From positions 30,106,792 through 30,170,791 of the forward strand of contig OX392532.1 in NCBI GenBank assembly GCA_947623455.1: 64,000 nucleotides of DNA, written 5' to 3'. Positions 48,200-58,440 of the stretch are shown piece by piece; position 1 is the stretch's first letter, and the number at the start of each line of letters is the position of its first letter. The notes below the pieces were generated by a model, which was not told the origin of the DNA, did no database searches, and saw only the letters and a program-made list of their open reading frames with translations. The position numbers and the translations under genes are program-made. Source of the DNA: Mimachlamys varia (taxonomy: Eukaryota > Mollusca > Bivalvia > Pectinida > Pectinidae).

Positions 48200-50080
48200 G
48201 CCCTCCCGTTTCAGAGTGTGACACCCCCGTTAAAGAATGTGACCCCAATGTATAGCCTGACATTCCCAGTGAAGATTATGCCCTACAGTTTTAGCATGTG
48301 ATAGTATCGTTATAGAGTGTGACCCCCATTATAAAGAGTGACCCTCGCGTTGTGGAGAGTGACCCTTCAGTTATTGAGTTTGACCGTCCCGTTGTAGAGT
48401 GTGACCCCCATTGTAGAGTGTGACCCACACGTTGTTGAGAGTGACTATTCCGTTGTAGAGTTCGACCCTCCCGTTATAGAGTGTGACCCTCCCGTTGAAA
48501 AATGTGATAACCCCGTCAAAGAGTGTGACCACCAATATGAAATGTACCATCCCGTTGTAGAGTGTGACCGCCCTTCATAGACTGTGACCCTCCCGTTCCG
48601 GAGTATGACCTTCGAGTTTATGTATGACACCACTGTTATAGAGTGTGACCACATTATAAAGTGTGACCCTCCCGTTGGAGAGTGTGACCGCCCTTCATAG
48701 ACTGTGACCTTCCCGTTCCAGAGTATGACCTTCAAGTTTATGTATGACACCACTGTTATAGAGTGTGGCCATATTATAAAGTGTGACCCCCCCCCCCCCC
48801 CGTTGGAGAGTGTGACACCCATATTAAAGAGTGTGGCCACCCTTCATAAAGTGTGACCCTCCCGTTTTTTAGTGTGACCTTCGAATTTTAGTATGTGACA
48901 CCACCGTTTCAGAGTGTGACCCTCCCATCGTTTAGTGTTACCCTCCCGTGGTAGAGTGTGATCCTTCCATTGTTTAGTGTTACCCTCCCGTGGTAGAGTG
49001 TGATCCTTCCATTGTTTAGTGTTACCCTCCCGTGGTAGAGTGTGATCCTTCCATTGTTTAGTGTTACCCTCCCGTGGTAGAGTGTGATCCTTCCATTGTT
49101 TAGTGTTACCCTCCCGTGGTAGAGTGTGATCCTTCCATTGTTTAGTGTTACCCTCCCGTGGTAGAGTGTGATCCTTCCATTGTTTAGTGTTACCCTCCCG
49201 TGGTAGAGTGTGATCCTTCCATTGTTTAGTGTTACCCTCCCGTGGTAGAGTGTGATCCTTCCATTGTTTAGTGTTACCCTCCCGTGGTAGAGTGTGACCC
49301 CAATTATAGTATGTGACCTTCCTTATATAGAGTGTGACAACTGGGGTTAAAGATTATGACCTCAATTATATAGTGTGACCTCAATTATAGAGTGTGACCC
49401 TCCCGTTCTAGCATGTGACCTTCGAGTTTAAGTAGGTATCACCACCGTTATAGAGTGTGAACCTCACATTGTAGAGTGTGACACCCCGTTAAAGTGTGTG
49501 ACCCCCGTTAAAGAGTGTGACCATCTCTTTGTTGATTGTGAGAGTTTTAGTATTTGATACCACCGTTTAAGAGAGTGACCCCCCAGTTGTAGAGTGTGAC
49601 AACCCCGTCAAATAGTGTGACCGCCCTTCATAGAGTGTGACGCTCCTGTTTTTAGTGTGACCTTCGAGTTTTAGTATGTGAGACCTTTGTTAAAGTGTGT
49701 GACCAACATTGTAGAGTGTGACGCTTCCGTTGTTGGGTGTGACTCCCCGTTAAAGAGTGTGAACGCCATTATAAATTGTGACCCTCCAGTTCTAGATTGT
49801 GACACCCCCGCTTAAGAGTTTGACCTCCATTAAAGAGTGTTTTCCTCCCGTTGTAGAGTGGACACCTCCGTTAAATATTGTGACCACCATTATATAGAGT
49901 GGCCATTACGTTGTTGAGTATGACAGCCCTGTTAAAGAGGGTGACCCCCCTTTTTAGAGTGTGACCTTCCCGGTGAAGAGTTTAACCTTGTAATTGTAGA
50001 GTGTGACATCCCATTATACAGTGCGACCCTCCCGTTGTAGAGTGTGACTCCATGTTAAAGAGTGTGACCACCATTTAAGC
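48200..50080 (-). repeat. Degenerate minisatellite of GAGTGTGACC-type units
   Basis: Units of about 30-40 bp (CCTCCCGTTGTAGAGTGTGA) with many variants and a 16-C run near 48788. The 131-codon minus frame at 48445-48840 is a by-product of the repeat. Confidence 0.9.
48931..49300 (+). repeat. Uniform 42-bp sub-array, 9 copies
   Basis: TTTAGTGTTACCCTCCCGTG recurs every 42 bp with almost no change, inside the older degenerate array. This suggests a recent expansion. Confidence 0.95.
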
Positions 50081-50214
50081 AATGAATGTTTTAGAAAATG
50101 TTGTTACAGTTCTATAACACACATTGCTATATATTGATGACAAATTGATGTAAGTTTGTCAGTAATAGCAATGTGTGTTATAGGACTGAAACAATATTTG
50201 CTAAAATGTTCATT
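50081..50214. mobile_element. Hairpin MITE at the end of the left arm
   Basis: AATGAATGTTTTAGAAAATG...TATAACACACATTGCTAT is mirrored by ATAGCAATGTGTGTTATA...GCTAAAATGTTCATT: arms of about 50 bp and a short loop. Confidence 0.75.
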
Positions 50215-51019
50215 AATTATATGTACATTTTGATAGAATTATTGTACTTTATTTAGTTTTTATCGGACCGATTTTGAGAACCGTTGGTCTAAACAGTTCT
50301 CATTACTATAGTACTGATCAATACATAGACTATTAGCGGTAGTCGGGGGATTTAACAGAGAAGGTATAGAACAACACAAGAGTTACCTACCGTCTTACTT
50401 ACCTTTAAATCAACCAGAAAAATCAAATTTTGATGTTTTACGTTACGTATTTCAAATAAATATTAATATTCAATTTTCAAAACCTTAATTTTGAAATATT
50501 TTGTTTAATTGACTACTAGCAAAAACGAAGCCATACTCTGATGTTTAATTTCATAAATGCTGCACACATGGTTAGATCGATTTGATTTTATATAAAATTC
50601 AACGTTTTTCCAACACGAAATTGTTATTGTTTCAAACACATGGTGTCCAATAGTGCGCTGATGTGTAATCAAAGCTCCCCTAATCCCTAATTGGCCTGAT
50701 ACGTATAGCTTATGTGGTGATATGAATTTGTCGTGTATGATGCTACGTGTAATAATACGACACTTTCATATCTACACGTGTAAGTTCACGGTCATCTGAT
50801 CAGAGACTGGTGCAAGAAGAAGGGTGTATGCTGATATTGGAGGTTCCTTCCTCTAATATGATACTCCTTGCCGCGTTGTACCAGTTTATGATTCGAAAAG
50901 GAGATTGTGTATGTTTGGAGATAGTGAGTGGTTTACAGAAAGGATGGTAAGATTTTCGGTGTGTGTTTTCCAGAGACGCTTTCAACTTCCAGGCTTGAAT
51001 CTCATTGGATAGGTTATCC
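50215..51019. other. No gene seen
   Basis: Unremarkable AT-rich spacer. Confidence 0.45.
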
Positions 51020-51188
51020 GTATGGAAAAGATATACATGCCAATATGAAATTTGTTACTTTGTAAAATAAATATTCCTGTAAAACAGTTACAGCAACGGA
51101 TGACGTATGGAAAAGATATACATGCCAATATGAAATTTGTTACTTTGTAAAATAAATATTCCTGTAAAACAGTTACAGCAACGGATGA
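51020..51188 (+). repeat. Exact 85-bp tandem duplication
   Basis: GTATGGAAAAGATATACATG begins at 51020 and again at 51105. I saw no mismatch between the two copies. Confidence 0.9.
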
Positions 51189-51461
51189 TGTTAAACAAAT
51201 CGATACAGTTAACCATTATAGTATCACTTATACAGGTAAAGGTTTCAAAGAGCTGAGGAGTGGTTTTATCTTTTGAAAGGGCAATGTAGCCTATCTTAAA
51301 CCGGGTTACACTAGTGGCGGGGACTACAGTAACGGACTACCCTGCATCATACAGATGTTTTATCGGACCAAGCTGTTGGAAATCCAATTTGGCCAAAATT
51401 ACTGTTGAGATAGACTTGGAAATGCATTAAATATGTTTATTTCGAAAATTCAATGTATATG

Positions 51462-51528
51462 ACGGGTGTCGACGATGAAGCAGAAGACGCTTACTCGTCG
51501 AGAATACCTGGTCTTATTATCTTGTACT
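51462..51528 (+). mobile_element. Penelope-like tail scrap
   Basis: GTGTCGACGATGAAGCAGAA followed by GACGCTTACTC and CTGGTCTTATTATCTTGTAC, just left of the LTR element. Confidence 0.55.
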
Positions 51529-51573
51529 GTAATGTCCAGCTAGGTATATGAGGGGGAAATACTGCCTAACTGG

Positions 51574-51773
51574 TGTAACAATCTTGTCAGTGTTAAGTCT
51601 AGTCAGGTAAATTTATATTGCGTTCCGCATCTTCCTCATATTGCATTGAGTCTGTAAAATGTATTAACCGGGTTGTTGATTAAAATGGTAGCCATATGCA
51701 CAGAAGTGAGTTTGCTGTTCGTCATCTTTCCCAGTCGCTTGTGCGACATATATTCCAGTTAAGGAATGAAACA
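51574..51773 (+). repeat. 5' LTR
   Basis: 200 bp, TG...CA ends, identical by eye to the 3' LTR. Confidence 0.95.
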
Positions 51774-51784
51774 TGGTGTCAGAA
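51774..51784 (+). other. Primer binding site, tRNA-Leu type
   Basis: TGGTGTCAGAA directly follows the 5' LTR. It is complementary to the 3' end (with CCA) of a metazoan tRNA-Leu(CAG) as I recall it. After 11 bases the match breaks by what looks like one missing G. Confidence 0.75.
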
Positions 51785-51910
51785 TGGTTAATAGGACCAC
51801 GCAGAATATACAGATGAACAGTTACAGTGAGTAAATACTGTTGAGTTGTGACATTTCCCGATTTTCGTCGTCAGTCGTCAAACCACGTGGTTCACTGGTA
51901 AATTCTCACG

Positions 51911-54900
51911 ATGGCGCTCAATCGTATACCACCTCCAAGTAAGATAAATTTTCACACCAGAAACGTCAGTGAAGACTGGAAAAAGTGGAAGGAGGAGTTT
52001 ACCCTTTACGTTGATCTAGCATTGAAAGATAGCGAAGAATTAGAGAAGATTAAGATGTTTAAATATCTCGTAAGTTCGGAAGGGAGGGAAATATACAACA
52101 ACATAAACTGGACCGATGCTGAGGAAAACAGAACGTTAGAAACTGTAATAGCCAGCTTCAACAGGTACTGTGAACCAAAGAAAAATGAAACAGTTGAAAG
52201 ATTTAAATTCAACAGAAGAAATCAACAAGGGGACGAGACAATGGACAAATATATCACAGATGTGAAAACTTTGGCTAAAACTTGTAATTTTGGCACAGTC
52301 GCCCATTCCCTGATACGCGATAGAATAGTGTGTGGAATCACTGATACACATTTGCGTGAACGGTTATTAAGAATACCGGACCTCACTTTAGACAAGGCAG
52401 AGGACATGTGTAGAGCGAGCGAGCTTACTAAAAATAGTGTCAACACATTGGATCATGCACATAGTAGTGGTGCTTCAGTGACTGTAAACAAAGTTAAGTC
52501 CAAATATCCAAAGCACACACAGGAACGAGTCCACAGTAAGAAATACACAGGGCCCAATAAGTCTACTAATTATGGATCATCAAAAGGAGCAGCGAAAGAA
52601 TACTCGTGCAAGTTTTGTGGTCGCAATCATGAATTCAAGAGGGAGAAATGCCCCGCATACGGTCAGAATTGCCGGAAATGTAATGGAGCAAATCATTTTG
52701 AAGTAAAATGTGAGGATCTCCGAAAGTCCAAGCCGAAAGGTCGAGGTAAAGTACATATGGTACAAGAAGATGAGCCTGATAAAGATTATTTTGAAATCAG
52801 ATCTATAACCCTTGATGTTGGAAATGACATTCACACTGTTCACAGAGTACAAGGACACACAAAGGAAATGCACGCAACCTTGGAGATTGAAGGTAAAAGG
52901 GTCAATTTCCAGCTTGACAGTGGAGCGTCGTGCAATATTGTTCACAAGTCTATTATACCGAACAAAGTCAAGGTTAATCCAACCACAAGCATCCTCAAGA
53001 TGTTTAATAAAACAACTGTGACTCCACTAGGACAGTGTAAACTAGAAGTTAACAATCCCAAGAATGGTCAGAAGTACACGGAGGACTTTATAGTTCTAGA
53101 TGAAAAATGTACACCGTTGCTTGGCAGTGCTTCAATGCAAAACCTAGAGTTGGTCAAAATTCAGTACGAGAACATTTTGACTACGGGAGAGGAGAAACCA
53201 CTTACTGTAGAACAGATTACGTCTGATTATGCTGATGTATTTTCAGGAAATGGTTTGCTGGAAGGCAAGTACCATCTAGTTACAGATCCCGAGGTAACGC
53301 CTGTTGTCCATCCACCGAGGAAAGTACCGCTAGCTTTACGACAGAGACTTAAGCAAGAGTTAGACAGACTTGAGTCTATGGACATAATCACACCAGTCAG
53401 TGAGCCGACTCCATGGGTATCCAGTTTGGTCATGGTTGTCAAACCGGACAAGCTTAGGATTTGTATTGATCCAAAGGACCTCAATAAAGCTTTGAAACGA
53501 AGTCACTATCCGCTTCCAACAGTAGAGGACGTTCTACCACATCTTCACCGCGCTAAGATATTCAGCGTACTTGACGCTAGAAATGGATTTTGGCACGTCG
53601 AGTTGGACGAGCAAAGTTCTTTCCTAACCACATTCAACACTCCACATGGCCGATACCGTTGGTTAAGGATGCCATTCGGAATATCGACAGCACCGGAAGA
53701 ATATCAGCGTAGACAGGACCAGGCAGTGGAAGGCCTGCCTGGGGTCCACAGCATTGTGGATGATATATTGGTGTGTGGAGAGGGAGATACAGAGGATCAG
53801 GCAATATTGGATCATGACAGGAAAATGGTTGCATTGTTGAACCGCTGCAGAGAGCGGGGATTGAAACTCAACAAAGAAAAACTTCGATTACGACAGAAGG
53901 AAGTTCGATTCGTGGGACATTTGATTACAGCGACAGGTCTGAAACCTGACCCGGACAAGGTCAAGGCTGTAGCTGATATGCCAAACCCCACAGACGTAGC
54001 TGGAGTCCGACGATTCATTGGCTTCGTAAACTACCTGAGCAAATTCCTGCCCTGTCTCAGTGACAAGTGCGAGCCACTTAGGAAGTTAACTCTGCAAGAT
54101 GCAGATTGGTGTTGGTTGGACAGTCACAGTCGCGCGATAGAGGATGTGAAAATGCTAGTCACGTCCAAACCAGTTCTGAAGTATTACGACCCTGGAGAAG
54201 AACTTACCTTACAATGTGACGCATCTGAGAAAGGATTAGGCGCAGCCATACTGCAAAATGGCCAGCCAGTCGCGTACGCGAGCCGTGCTCTAACCGATGT
54301 AGAAAGAAGATATGCCCAAATCGAAAAGGAGCTTCTGGCAGTGGTTTTTGGATTGGAAAAGTTCCATCAATATACATATGGGAGGTCGGTAACTGTGCAG
54401 AGTGATCACAAGCCGCTGGAAATGATAATGCGGAAATCTCTTCACAGCGCGCCCAAACGCTTACAACGAATGCTTCTTCGACTACAGACCTACACGTTCG
54501 AAATCGTGTATCATCCCGGTAAATTGATGTATTTAGCGGACACTCTCAGTCGTGCGTTTCTTCAGACCGAGGACAAGACAGCGTTTCTGGAGGATGTTGA
54601 GTGCATAAACATGGCGCAATTTCTGCCAATTGCTGAGCCTAAACTACAAGAAATCCAACAGGAGACCAGCCGTGATGAAAGTCTACAGACTCTCAAACAG
54701 GTAATACTACATGGTTGGCCAGACAAGAGGTCGACAACGCCAGAGTTGGCACAACCATACTTTCATGTGAGGGATGAACTCTCTGCACAGAATGGAATCA
54801 TATTTCGCGGAGAACGTGCGGTAATCCCCAGGAGCTTGAGGGAGGATATAAAGTCCAAAATTCACTCATCACACATTGGAGTTGAGGGATGTTTACGCCG

Positions 54901-55972
54901 TGCACGTGAAACTGTTTATTGGCCGCGTATGAATGCTGAGGTTCGAGATTATGTAGAACGATGTGACACATGCCGAGCCTATGACGACAAACAGCCAAAA
55001 GAGACCCTGATATCTCACGACATTCCGGATCGCCCCTGGGCTAAACTCGGGAGTGATTTATGTCTCTTCGACAACAAGCAGTATTTGATTACTGTAGATT
55101 ATTATTCCAACTACTTTGAGATTGACTATCTGGAAGACACCAGAGCAAGGACTGTTGTCAGAGCTCTGCGTGCACAGTTTGCCAGACATGGTATTCCAGA
55201 TGTCTTGGTCAGTGACAATGGGCCGCAGTTTAGTTCTGAAGAGTTTCGCACATTTGCAAAGGAATGGGAATTTGAACATGAGACATCATCCCCAGGTTAC
55301 CCTCAAAGCAATGGGAAATCCGAGCAAGCCGTGAAAACTGCAAAGCGTATAATGAAACGTGCAAAGTCATCTGGGTCAGACCCGTATTTAGCACTGTTAG
55401 ATTATAGAAATACGCCATCTCAGTCAATGGACACTAGTCCTGTTCAGCGTCTGATGAACAGACGGACAAAAACACTTCTTCCTATGAAGGGAAGTTTGTT
55501 GAAACCCCAAGTTCCAACACCAGGAAGTGTTTCAAGACAGCTGAAGGGTGTAAAAGAACGTCAGTCCTTTTACTATGACAAAGGAGCGCGAGACTTGGAA
55601 CCACTGAATCCAGGGGACACTGTTCGCATCGCACCATTTCCAGGTGATCGACAAAACACATGGAAAAGAGGAGTCGTAAACGCACAAGTCAATACCAGGT
55701 CGTATGACGTTACAACAGAGGAATCCGGAAGGACGTATCGTAGAAACCGACGTCATCTTCGTCGATCAAAGGAATCGTTTACTCCAAACATGCTAGGAAA
55801 CGAGTTTGAGTCGGAACAGGAAGTCAGAAATGAGGAACCGGAAGTACCACATGTGGCACCACCAATGTCACCACCTTGGGTAGAACCACCTCCTGATACA
55901 CCACCGATGAGGATGATGACAAGATCCCAAGCCGGCAAACAGATTAAAGTGCCTTCGCGATTCGAGGACTAG
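51911..55972 (+). CDS. gag-pol: Gag-Pol polyprotein of the LTR retrotransposon, 1353 aa
   Basis: One frame without stop or shift. Gag is about residues 1-300, with two zinc knuckles at 233-267 (first C-x2-C-x3-H-x6-C, second C-x2-C-x4-H-x4-C). The aspartic protease has DSGA at 336-339. Reverse transcriptase follows, with the Asp pair at 617-618 (S-I-V-D-D; the usual Tyr is absent). RNase H has a catalytic Asp at 770 (LQCDASEKG). Integrase has the HHCC zinc region from 985, then a D,D35E triad at 1049, 1102 and 1138. The C-terminal tail is Pro-rich and lacks a chromodomain as far as I can see. Enzymes act in reverse transcription and insertion inside the host cell. There is no envelope gene. 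All catalytic residues are in place, so it may be active. The ATG at 51911 is the first in frame, 137 bp after the LTR. Confidence 0.95.
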   Translation: MALNRIPPPSKINFHTRNVSEDWKKWKEEFTLYVDLALKDSEELEKIKMFKYLVSSEGREIYNNINWTDAEENRTLETVIASFNRYCEPKKNETVERFKFNRRNQQGDETMDKYITDVKTLAKTCNFGTVAHSLIRDRIVCGITDTHLRERLLRIPDLTLDKAEDMCRASELTKNSVNTLDHAHSSGASVTVNKVKSKYPKHTQERVHSKKYTGPNKSTNYGSSKGAAKEYSCKFCGRNHEFKREKCPAYGQNCRKCNGANHFEVKCEDLRKSKPKGRGKVHMVQEDEPDKDYFEIRSITLDVGNDIHTVHRVQGHTKEMHATLEIEGKRVNFQLDSGASCNIVHKSIIPNKVKVNPTTSILKMFNKTTVTPLGQCKLEVNNPKNGQKYTEDFIVLDEKCTPLLGSASMQNLELVKIQYENILTTGEEKPLTVEQITSDYADVFSGNGLLEGKYHLVTDPEVTPVVHPPRKVPLALRQRLKQELDRLESMDIITPVSEPTPWVSSLVMVVKPDKLRICIDPKDLNKALKRSHYPLPTVEDVLPHLHRAKIFSVLDARNGFWHVELDEQSSFLTTFNTPHGRYRWLRMPFGISTAPEEYQRRQDQAVEGLPGVHSIVDDILVCGEGDTEDQAILDHDRKMVALLNRCRERGLKLNKEKLRLRQKEVRFVGHLITATGLKPDPDKVKAVADMPNPTDVAGVRRFIGFVNYLSKFLPCLSDKCEPLRKLTLQDADWCWLDSHSRAIEDVKMLVTSKPVLKYYDPGEELTLQCDASEKGLGAAILQNGQPVAYASRALTDVERRYAQIEKELLAVVFGLEKFHQYTYGRSVTVQSDHKPLEMIMRKSLHSAPKRLQRMLLRLQTYTFEIVYHPGKLMYLADTLSRAFLQTEDKTAFLEDVECINMAQFLPIAEPKLQEIQQETSRDESLQTLKQVILHGWPDKRSTTPELAQPYFHVRDELSAQNGIIFRGERAVIPRSLREDIKSKIHSSHIGVEGCLRRARETVYWPRMNAEVRDYVERCDTCRAYDDKQPKETLISHDIPDRPWAKLGSDLCLFDNKQYLITVDYYSNYFEIDYLEDTRARTVVRALRAQFARHGIPDVLVSDNGPQFSSEEFRTFAKEWEFEHETSSPGYPQSNGKSEQAVKTAKRIMKRAKSSGSDPYLALLDYRNTPSQSMDTSPVQRLMNRRTKTLLPMKGSLLKPQVPTPGSVSRQLKGVKERQSFYYDKGARDLEPLNPGDTVRIAPFPGDRQNTWKRGVVNAQVNTRSYDVTTEESGRTYRRNRRHLRRSKESFTPNMLGNEFESEQEVRNEEPEVPHVAPPMSPPWVEPPPDTPPMRMMTRSQAGKQIKVPSRFED

Positions 55973-56550
55973 AGTAATTATGAAAATATAATTACTAATA
56001 AGCTTTATGCGTGCTTCACTTTATTAACAATGAATGTGCGCGTAATAATTTTATATTTGTGACAAAGAGTTACTTTTCTGCGTTAGTTTAAAGTTTTCTT
56101 TCATTCGCTGAAGCGAAAGCGAAATACCTCGCGAGTTAAACGGAAAACATTTTGAAATGAACTGTTGTGTTAATTTGAATTTCAGTTAGTTCATAATTGA
56201 TCATTCTAGGAAATGGCTAGTATACATATATAGCTCTAGGTGAAACAGAATGTGACTTTCAATTTAGAACAATTGATAATGCAAAGACAGTATTACATGC
56301 CAATTTTTATTACATAATACTCAAATAATTCATGGAATTTAATGCAAAAGTCATATGCAGATAAATGCCAACAGTATATAATGACATTTCAATTCATGAA
56401 CTGTGCTACATGTATTATACATACAAAGTGAAAGTAGTGAAAACTGAAAGTAATTGATTTTCTAATGTATACCTGCTGTCAGATTTACATTTATTAGTAT
56501 TTCACAATGCATCTATTCTAATTCTTGTCCATATAAGTTCAATCTTCAAA

Positions 56551-56560
56551 GGAGGAAAGA
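56551..56560 (+). other. Polypurine tract
   Basis: GGAGGAAAGA directly before the 3' LTR, the expected plus-strand primer. Confidence 0.85.
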
Positions 56561-56760
56561 TGTAACAATCTTGTCAGTGTTAAGTCTAGTCAGGTAAATT
56601 TATATTGCGTTCCGCATCTTCCTCATATTGCATTGAGTCTGTAAAATGTATTAACCGGGTTGTTGATTAAAATGGTAGCCATATGCACAGAAGTGAGTTT
56701 GCTGTTCGTCATCTTTCCCAGTCGCTTGTGCGACATATATTCCAGTTAAGGAATGAAACA
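56561..56760 (+). repeat. 3' LTR
   Basis: 200 bp, ends at AATGAAACA, followed by the ACTGG target duplicate. Confidence 0.95.
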
Positions 56761-56799
56761 ACTGGCAAGCTAGCTTTTTCAGTCATGCGGTTTAACCCG

Positions 56800-56875
56800 G
56801 GGACCCGTTCACGCTTGTTAAACAACGGTGAGCGTGGTCATTAGTTGGATGGGTGACCGCCTGCACGTTACAGCA
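56800..56875 (+). repeat. 5S rRNA-like fragment (SINE-like)
   Basis: TTAGTTGGATGGGTGACCGC closely resembles the 3' third of eukaryotic 5S rRNA. Only this part matches, so it is a fragment or the head of a 5S-derived SINE, not a 5S gene. Confidence 0.5.
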
Positions 56876-56927
56876 CTTTTCCAAATGGAATACACCATAT
56901 TACTACAATGGCCGATAGCGGCCAGAC

Positions 56928-57055
56928 ATTTTTCATTACTTCGATGTTCAAAAGTGTAACATGGTATCCTTTTGTTTATAAAACTGATAAAAAGTATACC
57001 ACACAAAAGTGTACTATGTTACACTTTTAAACATAATAGTAATGAAAAATGTATC
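56928..57055. mobile_element. Hairpin MITE
   Basis: CATTTTTCATTACT and AAAAGTGTAACAT on the left are mirrored by ATGTTACACTTTT and AGTAATGAAAAATG on the right. Confidence 0.65.
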
Positions 57056-57314
57056 ATCCAAAAGTGTACCATGTACACTGTTCAATATAAAAGCAATGAA
57101 AAGTGTATCGTATATTACAGAACGGTAATTTAAAAACACCATTCTCACGATTCTTCCATTTGAAATATTTATCTGTAGTAACATCAATACTGTGTGCACT
57201 GTGTACAGATATCGCGTTTGTCTTACCTTTGCTACAGTAGCGTTTTGGGATGATCACATCAGTACACATTGGGTCTTATTTAGTGTAATAATATCCCCTT
57301 AGCTAACTGTAAAC

Positions 57315-57535
57315 TGGGAGGGGCTGCTGTGGCCGAATGGTTAAGGTGTCTCGACATTCTACCACTAGCCCTCCGCCTCTGGGTTGCGAGTTCGAAACAC
57401 CCGTGGGGCAGTTGCCAGGTACGGACCGTAGACCGGTGGTATTTCTCCGGGTATTCCGGCTTTCCTCCAACTCCAAAATCTGGCAGTCCTTAAATTACAC
57501 TGTCTGTTAATAGGACGTAAAACAAAAATAGACCA
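57315..57535 (+). repeat. tRNA(Ser/Leu)-like SINE
   Basis: The head has box A GTGGCCGAATGGTTAAGG and box B GAGTTCGAAAC with a long spacer between, as in class II tRNAs. The body has TTTCTCCGGGTATTCCGGCT and CTGTTAATAGGACGTAAAAC, the type of conserved body and tail found in molluscan SINEs. Not a functional tRNA. Confidence 0.75.
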
Positions 57536-57699
57536 AAGCTGTAAACTCTGACAGACTAGGTTTTATATCGATTAGGGCTGTTCCGTCTTCATCATGTAAG
57601 TAAGCAACAACGTATATTATGAACAATAAATGATAAAAAAAGGTATAAAAAAGAACGCAACCAAAAAACTGAAGGCACGCTAAGGTTAAAAAAACCCCT

Positions 57700-57950
57700 A
57701 AGCTTCATGCCTGTACTTTGAAGAATACAAGGGAGTCGCAACTAACTTCAAGGCTCAAGTAGGTTTAATCTGAGTGAATCCACAGTCCGTAGCCGGGGCT
57801 TTGTGTGTTCGCACCCTTTGCAAGGGTTCTCATTTTCCCAAACGAACATTTCCTTTTCCACCTGTTGGTCTAACCCCACCATCCACCCTATAAGACACTT
57901 CTTATAAGGAAATTGTGGATATCGAAAACCTTGGTGTAAACTCATTTGCA
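57700..57950 (-). pseudogene. Broken paralogue of the 43278-43720 segment
   Basis: On minus, an open stretch ends at LRTVDSLRLNLLEP. One base out of frame it continues as LSLEVSCDSLVFFK, which matches LSFEVGCSSFAIFK of the other copy. The sequence beyond the stop also matches (AAGGCAC...AGGTTAAAA on plus), so the duplicated unit goes past the coding part. Confidence 0.5.
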
Positions 57951-57959
57951 TATATTGCC

Positions 57960-58440
57960 TTGTATCAAATAAGAAAAATATGTTTAATAAAGAATCTAAA
58001 AGTGATACTACATATCACGTTAATTTTAGAATCAACTAACTTCATTTTTCTGTTGAATTGCTGAACTTGAAATGTCGGTTTAAACTATTTAAGTTTTAAA
58101 TTAATTAAGTTTGAACTTAAAGTACTGCCTTCAGTATTATCTCCCCTGCCGCAACCTGCGGACGTAGGGTGTACGTTTGACTATTACTGTAACTAGTATC
58201 TCCCCTACGCAAGGTTGTTCATACAAATAAACGGACAGATAAACAGATTTAAATGATTTTGAAATATAAAATCAACATATTTTTCTACTACTGAACAATC
58301 GGTCATTTTAAATGAAACGGAGTGTCGGTGAGATTTTGGTCGTTTATAAAACCTGCTATGCCGTCATGAAGTATCGCGAAAACATTCAGGTGTTGTCACG
58401 TGCACGTGAGCACAGTTCTCATTTCGAAGCTTTCTCTCGT
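57960..58440. other. No gene seen
   Basis: Spacer up to the right arm of the inverted duplication. Confidence 0.45.

Larger units (their letters stand above)
46600..50080 (+). repeat. Left arm of large inverted duplication (composite repeat)
   Basis: The order is a GTACGTGATACAC/GTGAAACATC array, a (CGACAACA)n hairpin, a unique block 47110-47640, a 280-bp segment missing from the other arm, a block with CCCGCTACCCTTTACCCCAC, and a long degenerate GAGTGTGACC array. The same blocks appear reversed at 60840-58440. Confidence 0.85.
51574..56760 (+). mobile_element. Complete Ty3/gypsy LTR retrotransposon, Steamer-like (Mag lineage inferred)
   Basis: The element is 5187 bp, bounded by ACTGG at 51569-51573 and 56761-56765 (5-bp target duplication). 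It has 200-bp LTRs that start TGTAACA and end AATGAAACA, a primer site, one Gag-Pol frame and a polypurine tract. I found no difference between the LTRs by eye. One fused Gag-Pol ORF, short LTRs and a Leu-type primer site are what is known of Steamer and related bivalve elements; membership is inferred. Identical LTRs and an open frame point to a very recent insertion. Confidence 0.9.

Noticed and set aside
48445..48840. 131-codon protein on minus
   Set aside because: Produced by the GAGTGTGACC minisatellite; no gene features.
57320..57410. tRNA-Ser or tRNA-Leu gene
   Set aside because: The anticodon arm region is disrupted, stems do not pair and a SINE-type body follows.
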